The position numbers and the translations under genes were made by a program. Positions 47,201-58,586 of a DNA stretch of 64,000 nucleotides are shown here, one piece after another (position 1 is the stretch's first letter; each line of letters starts with the position of its first letter). This stretch comes from Carya illinoinensis (lineage: Eukaryota; Streptophyta; Magnoliopsida; Fagales; Juglandaceae): assembly GCF_018687715.1 (NCBI RefSeq), contig NC_056756.1, forward strand, positions 34,137,480 through 34,201,479, given 5' to 3'. The notes beneath the pieces are model-generated. The model searched no databases. It worked only from the letters and a program-made list of their open reading frames with translations, and was not told the DNA's origin.

Positions 47201-48038
47201 CACACAGGACATACACAAGAAAACACCTAAATACATTCAAGGAAGCAGAGAATGACAACAAAAAGTCGTGAGCAGAAGCTCCATTAATCACTAAAGCAGA
47301 AAACCCTTGCAATAAAGAGTACACAAAAAAGTTCTGAATTTCCTCCAAAGTGTCCTTATCATTAAAACACCGCTCATTCCTTTCCAACCAAATGCACCAC
47401 ATAAGACATGGAGGAACAATCTTCCACACTGCAGCCACTTGAGAGCAACCAAATAACCCCATTCCAACACGCAAGATCCACCACTCTCAAAGGCATCACC
47501 CAAGCCAACCTAACTCTACTAAAAACTCCATCCCACAAATCCTTTGTGACTTCACAATGCAAAAGTAAATGATCCATGGATTCCCCATCTTCTTGCACGT
47601 GAAGCACCACTCCATAACAATAAGGCCATGCTTCCTCAAATTGGAGTCTTCCAAATGCGCTTCCAAGGAAATTGGGGTGCCCCGGGGGGGGGCGGGGTAT
47701 GCTGAACAGTCAACACCTTATAATATGAACGAATGTGAACTTTTTACTTCCCATAGGCTTCCACATCATCTTATCTCTCTCATTACCCTCTATTCCCAGA
47801 GGATATAAGCAGCTGAAAAAATCTGAAACATCATTAAGTTCCCAATCCAGTGCATCTCTAATGAAACAAACATCCTGCTGCAAAGAACCATTGGAATGAA
47901 CTACAAATAGAAACAAAAGCATGCTGATCGGAAGCCATATGGAAAATAGCCAGAAACACCATATTAAGGGCTTGATCTCCACACCAAACATCAAACCAAA
48001 AATGGATCCAAAGGCTCACACCATAAAACCCCCAGCCC

Positions 48039-48075
<37 letters not shown>

Positions 48076-51000
48076 CCCAACACACACACACACACAAAGC
48101 CTTATTAGAAGTTTTTTTTTTTTGGATAGGTAAATAAAACTTAATTAATCAAAGAATTAGGCAAAGCCCGAAACAAGACAAGAAATATTGTGTGCCCTAA
48201 TTAGGAAGGCGCCAAAGAAATAAGAAAGTCATGTAGGTCCATGCCATTGAAATCAACAGCAATGGCCCATGTACATAGCAAAGCCTTATTAAAGGTACAT
48301 AGCAAAGCCTATTAAAGGTTCTCAAATTACAAATCCCCAACCCTCCATTTGAAATAGGAGCACAAACTTTTTTCCAACTAACTAGATGGAATTTAGTTTG
48401 CATGCCTATGCCACCCCATAGGAATGCACGAAATAACTTCTTAATTTGGTTTGCCACCCCTACAACAATGGAAATGAAGAGAGAAAGTAAGTTGGAAGAT
48501 TGGAAAGTGTACTTTTGATTAAGGTGATTTTGCCCCCTTTTGATAAATACAACCACTTCCAACCTGCCAATCTTTTCTCGATCTTTTCAACCACCCCATC
48601 CCAAATAGCCTTAGCCTTGAAAGATGCCCCCAACGGAAGGCCTAAGTATTTCATTGGTAGAAAAACAACTTAACAGCCCAAAAAGTTTGCCAAACAATTT
48701 ATATTCCACACCTCTCCCATCAGAACCATCTCAAACTAACCCAAATTCACCTTAAGGCCTGAGGCAGCTTCAAAACATAACAGAACAGCCCTTAAGGCTT
48801 GAATTTGATCACGATCCGCATCACAAAAAATAAGAGTATCATCTGCAAAAAGAAGATGAGAAAGTATGATAGTCCCATTATTGGCATTTCCCACTAAAAA
48901 ATCGGAAAGAAAACCCTCACTACAACAGCTTCCATCATTCTACCCAACACCTCCAAGCAGCTGGTTCGACTAAAAGCAAGATGAAAGCACACTGTTCTCG
49001 GGATGGAGTAACTCTATGGCGTTACTACCCCTATGTGAGTTACCCATTCTATGAAAACATTCAGTGCATTTATCTCCCTCTTTCAACTGAAGAGCCCTTG
49101 ACTTTTGCCTCCAAAAATCTCTTCCATCAACAATACCCTCTCAAGATCAGTCATCACTTTGTTTTTACTCAACAATGCCTCCTTGAAGATAACCTTGTTT
49201 TCCTCCCCAACCTCCAAAACATGCAGCTCCTCCAAAAGGGAATTTTCCTGGTTGTCAATATTCCTGAAAACTTCAACTTTCGATTTTTTCAAATCAGACT
49301 TCAAAGCTTTAAGTTTACCAGTAAAGATAAAACTAGGAGTGCCTGAAAACTGATAAGAAGACCACCAACTCCTAACCCTGTCAACAAACCCATAAGCTCC
49401 TAACCACATGTTTTCAAACTTAAAATACCTCCGACCCCCATGAATACCACCACAATCCAGCAAAATGGAGAAATGATTTGAACAAACACAAGACAAATCT
49501 CTTATGACACAACTCTAGATAATGAACCTCCCATGATGGAGATACAAGGAACCTATCCAATCATGACCAACCCCGATAGTTGGACCAAGTGGATACACCC
49601 CGTACAAGGGAAAGATCCAAAAGCTCCAAATCGAAAATAAACTCCAATAAATCCTCCATCGCCGAATACATACTAGGTTTGCCCGAACACTCACTAGGAA
49701 ATTGAATAATGTTGAAGTCTCCACTCATACACCAAGAAATATCCCAAAGATAGTTCAAACTTGCCAATTCCTCCCACAGAAGACTCATTTACCTATCTGA
49801 ATTTGGCCCATACAATCCCGCATAAGTCCGCTTCCCCCCATCCTCAACATTTGTAAAAGAACTTGCCACAGGAAAAATTCCCTCTACACTAACCCCACTC
49901 TATTGTCCCACATCAAGAGAACACCTCCAGAAGCTCCTGAAGATGCCAAATAAGAAAAGAACACCCCCCCCCCCCCCTCCCCTAAAAAAAAAAAAAAAAA
50001 AAACTATGAATTATATTTCTATCAATAAAATGTAACTTGGTTACTTGTGGACTGTTAGAATATATTGTCTATAATGTGTTTGTATAGGGGTATATGTGTC
50101 TCTTGGTTTTAGGGTATATATATATGCTTGTGTGTACACTGTGGATATAAGAAAGTGATTAATATTTTTCTCCCCACTTTTCTCTCCATTTTCGTTTACA
50201 TGGTATCAGAGCCGATTCTCACGAATCCGAGCTCTGTGTGGGTTGAGAATATTTTTCAAGTGTAGCTCGTGTGGTGTTTGTGCTCGCCGGAGTGTTTCCG
50301 TGTGCTTTCCGTGTGGTTTTTGTGGTTGCCGGCGCCGTGTGGTGGTTGAAGTGTTTTCCGGCCAGGTTCCGGCATCATCTCGGGTACTGGACACTAGGGG
50401 TGAGCTCGCCGGCCGATTCTGTTGTCTCCAAGCTTGGTTGCCGTCGTCTCCAGCCGCCGGAAGAGGTTGCCGTCCGTCGATCCAGCTTCGTTTGGTTGCA
50501 GGTAAACTCGTATTCTAGTTCTGGAGTAGGAATACTCCTGAACCTGTATAGGGTTTTATTCCAGGTTGGAATAAAACGTGTTTGGTAACACGGATAGATT
50601 AAACCTATCCTCGGTTAGGATAGGCTTATCCGGCGCAGCCCAAACAAGCCAGACCCGACCCGAGGCCAACCCGGACCCGATCCGAGTCCGACCCGATCCG
50701 AGACAGTGCATACCGGCCTCGAACCGGATCCGATCCGAAACAGGCCGATTTCGGCCGATACAGAGCCGAAACAGGCCGATACCGGCCGAAACAGAGCCGA
50801 TTTCGGCCGATACAGTCCGATTCCGGCGACTTTCAGACCGATACAGTCCGGTTCCGAACCGGTACAACGCTTTTTTGACCGGTTCAGACTTATTTCACTC
50901 AATACAGGCTCGGGATTTGGGTTTTTAATCTGGATTTCTACGTTTCCAGATTGTTTTTTTCCAGTTTTGGTCCACGTTTCATGATTTTTATGTGAAATCT

Positions 51001-54000
51001 TTGTTTCTAAGTGGACTGTTGTGATATATTGGTATATTTCCCATGGCAAATAAATTTGAGTCGATGTCACTTGCACCAAATATCAATATGCCTATGACTT
51101 CAGTGAAGTTAAATGGAAAGAATTACATGCTGTGGTCGAGATCCGTTGAAATGTTTTTGAAAGGCAAGGGTCTTCGCCGTACTCATCTGATTGATCCTAT
51201 TCCTGCTTCGACTAGTCCTACATTTGCTCAATGGGAGTAGGAAGATGCTCAAATATTATCTCTGATGTTGACTAGTATTGAACCTAGTATCTGCTCGAGT
51301 TTAATACATTTTGACACTGCTCAAGAGGTGTGGGGGCATCTTAAACAGATGTATTCAGGTGCTGGAAACATAACTCGTATTTATGAGTTGTGTAAACAAT
51401 TCTTCGTGTTGGAACAGAATGCTTTGGGCCTGGAAGAATATTATTCTCAAGTGATGGGCATATGTGAAGAACTCAAAGTGTATCAACCCGTCACTTCTGA
51501 TGTTCCAAGTATGCTGAAACAACGAGAAGATTTTAATATTGTTCGCTTCCTGGTTGGCTTAAAACCGGAATATGAGTCAGTGCGGTCTCAGATTTTGGCA
51601 AGTCCACAGCTTCCGTCATTTCCTGATGTATTCTCTCGACTTCAACGAGCTACATTATCTTCTGATCAGAGTAACGAGAGATCTGCTTTAACTGCTTCCT
51701 ATGTTGCTCCTGCTGGACGTGGAGGTCAGAGTGGAAGAGGTGCACGTGGGGGTGCACGTGGGGGAAGAGATAATCGCACTCGAGGTCGTGAATTTCGTAA
51801 GTGCACCCATTGTGGTCGCACTAATCACTCAGTGGATTATTGTTGGGATCTACATGGTAGACCATCTGGGTCTGCTAATCGGAATCTGCATGGTAGACCA
51901 TCTGGGTCTGCTAATCAAGCCACTGTTCAAGATGATTCACAGCCAACGAGCTCCAACAGATCTTCAGATATGATCAGTATATCAAAGGAGGAGTATGAGC
52001 GGTTTTTGGGTCACACAGGGGCTTCATCTTCCACAGCTACTCTTACCCACTCAGGTATAGCATCTGCATGTCTTGTTTCACCCACTCAGGGTCCATGGAT
52101 CATTGATTCAGGAGCTAACGAACATTTGACCGGTTTGTCTTCTGTCCTGTCTAAATTAAATACTGTACCATCTGTAAAAAGTGTCACTCTTGCTAATGGT
52201 TCTCTTGCTAAAGTTACAGGCATTGGATCCACTAAACTCACTGATTCCATATCCTTGTCATCTGTCCTACATGCTCCGAGTTTTCCTTTTAGTTTGTTGT
52301 CTATTAGTAGGATTACTCAAAGTTTACAATGTTCAGTGACCTTTTATCCCTCTTCATGTGTTTTTCAGGATCTCAAGACGGGGAACAAGATTGGTACGGG
52401 GCATGAAGCTGGTGGTCTGTATTATCTTGATGTTCAACAGTCACCCACTCGAGCTCTTACAACCCCCTCATCATCTGCTTTTGAATGGCACTGTCGCCTG
52501 GGTCATCCCTCTCTTTCTCTTTTGAAGTGTCAAATTAAGAACTTGGGGAGTGTGTCCCCCTTTTCTTGTGAAGCGTGTCAACTTAGTAAACACCATCGTG
52601 TGTCTTTTGTTCCTCGTATTGATAAACGTGCATCGAGTCCTTTTGAATTGGTTCACTCTGATATATGGGGACCAATCAACATTGAATCAAACAAGTTTCA
52701 ATATTTTGTTACATTTGTTGATGACTACTCTCGTGTGACATGGTTGTTTTTGATAAAGGCCAGATCTGAACTTCTTTCCATATTTCAAATGTTTTGGAAA
52801 CAAATTAAAACTCAGTTTAATAAAAAAGTTCAGATTTTGCGTTCTGATAATGGTAGGGAATATCTATCTGGTGCCTTTGCTACTTACCTAAGTGACAAAG
52901 GAATTGTTCATCAAACATCATGTTCATATACACCCCAACAGAATGGGGTGGCAGAACGCAAAAATCGGCATTTGTTAGATGTAACCCGAGCACTATTGCT
53001 ACATATGCATGTTCCTAAACGGTTTTGGAGTGATGGTGTTCTTACTGCTTGTCATCTTATTAATCGTATGCCTTCATCTATTCTTAATGGTTCATCTCCC
53101 TTCTCCGTCTTGTTTCCGTCATCTTCACCTTTTTCTCTTCCACCAAAAATCTTTGGATGTGTTTGCTTTGTTCATAACCTTGGTCCAGGCTTTGATAAAC
53201 TTGACCCCCGTTCTACCAAGTGTCTCTTTGTTGGTTATTCTCGGACTCAAAAAGGATATCGCTGCTATAGTCCTACTCTTAGACGCTATTTCACAAGTGC
53301 TGATGTTACCTTCTTTGAGTCCATACCTTTTTTTTCAAATACATCTTCAAGTGTTGAGTGTGACCCTCTACCATTACCTACCCTTACATTATCTCCCTCA
53401 CAATCTCCCTCACAACCGCAGGTTTACTCACGTCGCTCGCGGCCGCCGGCTCCCATGCCTCAACCAGTCGTGCCTCCATCTTCAGATCTTGAGTTGTCTC
53501 AACCAATCGTGCCTCCATCTTCAGATCTTGAGTTGCCCCAACCAGTCGTGCCTCCATCTTCAGATCTTGAGTTACCCAGTACTTCAGACTCTCTACCTAT
53601 TGCTCTTCGCAAAGGTAGTCGTTCTTGTGTTACTCAACATCCTATTAGTCAATTTGTCTCATATCATGCCTTATCTCCTTCATTCTCATGTTTTACATCT
53701 CAAGTTTCAAAACTCTCTATTCCTAAGACACTTCAGGATGCATTATCTGATCCGGGATGGAGGACAGCTATGGAAAGTGAAATGGATGCTCTTCATCATA
53801 ATGGCACATGGGATCTTGTTCCACTACCACCTAGTAAACAACCTGTTGGCTGTAAATGGGTATACACTATCAAATTTCATCCTAATGGTTCTGTGGAACG
53901 TCTGAAAGCCCGCCTGGTTGCAAAGGGCTATACTCAAACCTATGGCATTGACTACGAAGAGACATTCTCTCCAGTTGCCAAAATATCTTCTGTCCGAGTG

Positions 54001-57000
54001 CTAATCTCTCTTGCTGCTAATTTAGACTGGCCCTTATTTCAGCTGGATGTAAAAAATGCATTCCTCCATGGCGACTTGCATGAGGAAGTTTATATGGAGC
54101 AACCACCTGGGTTTGTTGCTCAGGGGGAGTATCGAGGTACTGTATGCAGGTTGAAAAAGGCATTATACGGCTTGAAACAATCTCCTCGAGCATGGTTTGG
54201 AAGGTTCTCTGATGCTGTATTGAACTTTGGTCTTCACAGATGCCAAACAGACCACTCGGTATTTCACTTGCATAGTGATGCAGGTCACATTTTGTTGGTT
54301 GTATACGTGGATGATATTGTAATCACTGGGAGTGACTCTGCTGGAATTATTAGACTAAAGCAATTTTTACATGATCAATTTCAGACGAAAGACTTGGGCA
54401 AACTTAGGTATTTCCTTGGAATTGAAGTCAGTAGATCTAAAGAGGGCATCAACCTATCTCAGAGGAAATATGTACTCGATCTGTTAGAAGAAACCGGCAT
54501 GTTGGGTGCACGACCTATTGACACCCCTATGGATCCCAATCGTAAATTCTTGAAAGAAGAAGGGGAGCTGTTTAGAGATCCAGGTATGTATCAAAGACTT
54601 GTTGGGAAATTGAACTATCTTACCATCACTAGACCAGACATCTCTTATGCAGTGAGTGTACTGAGTCAGTTTTTACAAACGCCTAGGATCTCACATTGGG
54701 ATGCTGTGGTTCATATTCTTCGTTATCTCAAGCGAGCACCTGGTCTTGGAATATTATATCGACCAAATGGACATCTTAGAGTTGAAGCATTTTCAGATGC
54801 TGATTGGGCAGGATCTCCTTCAGATAGAAGATCTACTACTGGATATTGTACCTTTGTAGGAGGTAACTTGGTTACATGGAAGAGTAAGAAACAAACAGTA
54901 GTAGCTCGTTCTAGTGCGGAAGCGGAATACAGGGCAATGGCACATACTACTAGTGAGCTGACATGGTTACAACACTTTCTTCAAGAGATTGGGTTTCCAG
55001 CTCCTATCCCTCTCCAGCTATTTTGTGATAATCAAGCTGCACTGCATATTGCCTCTAACCCGGTATTTCATGAGAGGACTAAACATATAGAGATTGATTG
55101 TCACTTCATTCGAGATAAGATACTAAGTGGTGACATTGCTACGCCTTTTGTGAAGTCCGCAGATCAACTCGCAGATGTGTTTACTAAATCTTTGTGTTGG
55201 AGTCGTTTAAAACCTATTTGTTTCAAACTGGGTTTATATGATGTATATGCCCCAGTTTGAGGGGGAGTGTTAGAATATATTGTCTATAATGTGTTTGTAT
55301 AGGGGTATATGTGTCTCTTGGTTTTAGGGTATATATATATGCTTGTGTGTACACTGTGGATATAAGAAAGTGATTAATATTTTTCTCCCCACTTTTCTCT
55401 CCATTTTCGTTTACATGGACAAACGATATCAACCTTCCAACTTCGAAGTAATGACCTAATACGAAGTCGCTTGTTGGAGTCATTGATCCCCCTCACATTC
55501 CAAGAGAGAATTTTAGGCTTCATGGGAAAAATAGGTGCCCTCCCTTTCAATCTATCCCTTCGAACACTTCCCTCTTTAATATCATAATTAAAGGAACATT
55601 TTAATCTTCTTAATTCCCTTTCCTTCTTAGAAGTTGACTTCAAGGCCGAGGGGTGTCCAGATTCGATAGCAACAAGAAGTGTCTTAAATTGCTTTTCAAA
55701 TCCATCACAAGATAATCCCACACAAGCCTGTAATTCCTCAACCTTCTTTAGTACCCAATCAGAAGCAATATTGGGATGGAGATTGAGGCAGAAGAGTGCC
55801 CATAGGGATCGGACCACCCACATCCTCATCAAAGTAGTCTCTCACAAAGAACCATTTGTAAATTAGACTCATCCTCATCCCCTCCAAGCGAGACATCCTA
55901 CTACACTACTTCGGAAATAGAATAATCCGAATTTGAAACCCTATTGTCCAACTTAGATTTCTGAGAAACCTCAACAGGAAAAATAGGCTTAAGAAATAGA
56001 GGTATAGACTCCAAAAGATTGAAACCCTTAGCAAACTGGACTAGAGATAGTAACGGGCTTAAATCCCCTCCATTCTCCTCCTCCCTGCTGTCATTCCAAG
56101 GCACAAATTCCCCCTTTTCCACTTCCGGCAAGATTTCCGATTCTGATACACGTACACCACCTGGCGATGTCGTTTTTGCCAGTTTCATTGATGTTGAGGC
56201 AAGAATCGATGCTGACGTGTTTGAGCAAGAGACCTAAACCGGTACGTCCGAGACAAAACTGGCATGAGATTTTACCTCCAAACCTGTTTTGGGCTTTTAT
56301 TCAAGCCCAACCCATCCACCTTATTTTTGCCTTTCGTTCCCTCAACCTTCATTGATCCCACCCTAGAGCCCAGCCTACTAGTAGCTACTGACTTCTACTT
56401 ATCCCTAGAGCCCACCTTAAATCCTTCAGAGCCCATAGAACCTAGGCCAATCGCCACGCAATGCAACATAAACTCAACTTTTTCCTTCATGTCCAATCAG
56501 GCACTTTGCATGGACATTAAAGAGAACCCCTCTCTAGCCCCTGATGAACCACCTTTGGAAAACCAACTATCACCCTTGTGAGCATGATTCAAATGCAATC
56601 CTGGCTGCACCACCTCCTTACTTGCCACTCCACGAGCCTCTCGCCGACCCTCCAAGCAACCAATCACCTCCATACGCGAAGGCGCCTTCTTTAGAACCTC
56701 CACAAAAGATCCCTTACTTCCCGCAATAGAGGAAGAGACCTTCATGGGTGCTCTGCTTTTCACACCCGAAACAAACGAGAAATTGACAACCTCTCTTGCC
56801 GATTATGCGAACCTCCTTCAACCCTTGCCCTTTGAGCCTTCTGGAATAGCAATGAAACCACACCACATTTCTTGCCCATATTCCGACAACGTCATGTACC
56901 GGCCAAACCTCTTGTGGCATCTCTGAACCACCAACACATGATTCCCCTTTCTGTGAGGTTTGTAAAACTCTGAGGAGCCAATAGACCCTCCACAAGCTCC

Positions 57001-58542
57001 CACCGCAGATGCCAACCAGTCCATAGAAGAGATGTCAAGAGAAATGAACTTAGACACCCTATGACTACTCTCAGTAATCCTCCACCATTGGTCATTTTCA
57101 CACTGGAAGCCGAAGAGCTTTTGGTCGATAAGAATCTTCCAACACAAACCCATCATAAAATACCATAACCAAAACAACCCGACACGCTTAAGAATAGTGG
57201 AAGGGGATTTCCGACGAGAAGCATCGAGAAATCAGGGTTTTACATGAAGACCACATCTTATATGTATATGAAGGAAATATTTTCTTAACAGATTTTTTTT
57301 TTTTTGTGTTAGTGATGGAAAATTTTATTGCAGAATGCAAAAGGCAATAGCCCAAATGCTCTCCAGATTATCTGCTCTTTCTTCACATAAAACACAAATC
57401 AGCCATTATGATATGATGTTTTCCTAAGGCTATTCATGGTTAGGCAGTGGCAGATCTAGGAATTTGTTTCTGGTGGGATGAGAAAATATTATGAATATAT
57501 CAAATTAGAGATATATTATGAATGTTAATATCAGTAAAAGATAATATTTTTCCCTCTTTAAGAAAAACTTTTAACGTGTTCCAAGTTAACAAGGAAAAAT
57601 ATTGAAGGACACTCAAGTAAAAATGGAGAAAATTCGTACAAAGTAGAAGAGGAGAACAAAGGAAGGTTTGAACATGAATCAATTATGACAAACTTTTCTT
57701 TTCAATTATGACAAACAAAAAGAAAAGTTTGAATTTAACTCAGAAAATAAAAACTACATATTAAAATTTCTATTTATTTATACAGAAAGTTTACTTATAA
57801 AAAAAAATTTATTTATACAGAAAGTTTTAGAAATCTTTTGGGGGTAAAATTTTAACTTTTTTGAGAAAACTCATTTTCATAAAATTTGGGGTCAGGTTAT
57901 GAATACTATTAGAAACTTAAATGCATTTTATTCTTAAATTTTTCTGAAATTATAAATTAAGGATAAAAAAATTGGGGTTTCTTTTTGGGGGGGGGGGGTT
58001 AAAATTTTAAAATCCTGATCTTTGCTAAGGAAGCAGACCAAACTGGAAAGGTTAATCTTAGAGGTGATTTATGGCTAACATTTCTACAAGAAAAAGAGTA
58101 GAGTGCATGAAGTAATTTATAATCTACATCACCCAAACATAATCTAGCAGACTACATGACATTGAGAAATTCTATGAAGGCATCAAGTTTCTAGCCATGA
58201 GCCACTCTGAAAAAACTAACATTCCATTGGAGAAGTCCAATAAATCAGCAGTTGAAGGCTTATGCGCACCTGCAATATTATATACTTATGAGAAAGCTTC
58301 CTCAAGGGCCCTTTCTTCACACTAGAAGTCATGCCAAATTGAATTCTCCAGCCATCACCTACCATCCTCTTTACCTAATATACACAGTTAATTTTATTTC
58401 CTTTTACATAAACAAACATGCAAAATTTGAGAAATTTAATTATAATCTTGATGATTTTGGTGTTAAATCATCGTTTTTCCCATGAGTTTAAACTGGTGGG
58501 AAGAAGCCTGGATGAAGCCTGGATGTTTATTTTTTATTTTTT

Positions 58543-58586
<44 letters not shown>

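Larger units (their letters stand above)
47200..50047 (-). pseudogene. LINE D ORF2, endonuclease end, RT and zf-RVT remains
   Basis: From right to left: [11 protein letters not shown] endonuclease motif (near 49900-49945), a YFKFENMWL region (49083-49496), a jump that lacks most of the RT fingers and palm, the [10 protein letters not shown] catalytic motif (near 48830), [16 protein letters not shown] and [16 protein letters not shown] (48460-48654), then [13 protein letters not shown] (near 47980), [10 protein letters not shown] (near 47570) and the terminal [11 protein letters not shown] (near 47270). Frameshifts are frequent. Confidence 0.85.
50053..55415 (+). mobile_element. Copia C: very young copia element with identical 148-bp LTRs
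   Basis: 5,363 bp. LTRs 50053-50200 and 55268-55415 are identical by eye. Target duplication TGGAC at 50048-50052 and 55416-55420. Primer site 50201-50212, polypurine tract TTGAGGGGGAG ending at 55267. A single gag-pol frame (51043-55260) carries one nonsense codon. It is inserted into LINE D ORF2 just after the WKVDIVC motif; the LINE reading is continuous across it when one duplication is removed. Confidence 0.97.
47124..57260 (-). mobile_element. LINE D: decayed L1 with 16-bp target duplications, split by copia C
   Basis: The duplications TGAAGACCACAGCTTA (47124-47139) and TGAAGACCACATCTTA (57245-57260) bracket the element. The poly(T) at 47140-47148 is its A-tail on the - strand. Removing copia C leaves about 4.7 kb. 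ORF1-like frames lie at about 55560-57200. ORF2 starts at 55523 and continues on the far side of copia C. Large internal deletions, three G/C runs and a small nested L1 tail (48110-48276) make it inactive. It occupies DRP1C intron 11. Confidence 0.9.

Noticed and set aside
50206..51079. Arg/Pro-rich frames on both strands of the copia C leader
   Set aside because: They read through short CCGAT repeats; composition is fully explained by the repeats.
53009..53905. 298-codon + strand frame inside copia C
   Set aside because: Shadow of the gag-pol frame: Leu/Ser/His-rich and out of phase with all copia motifs.
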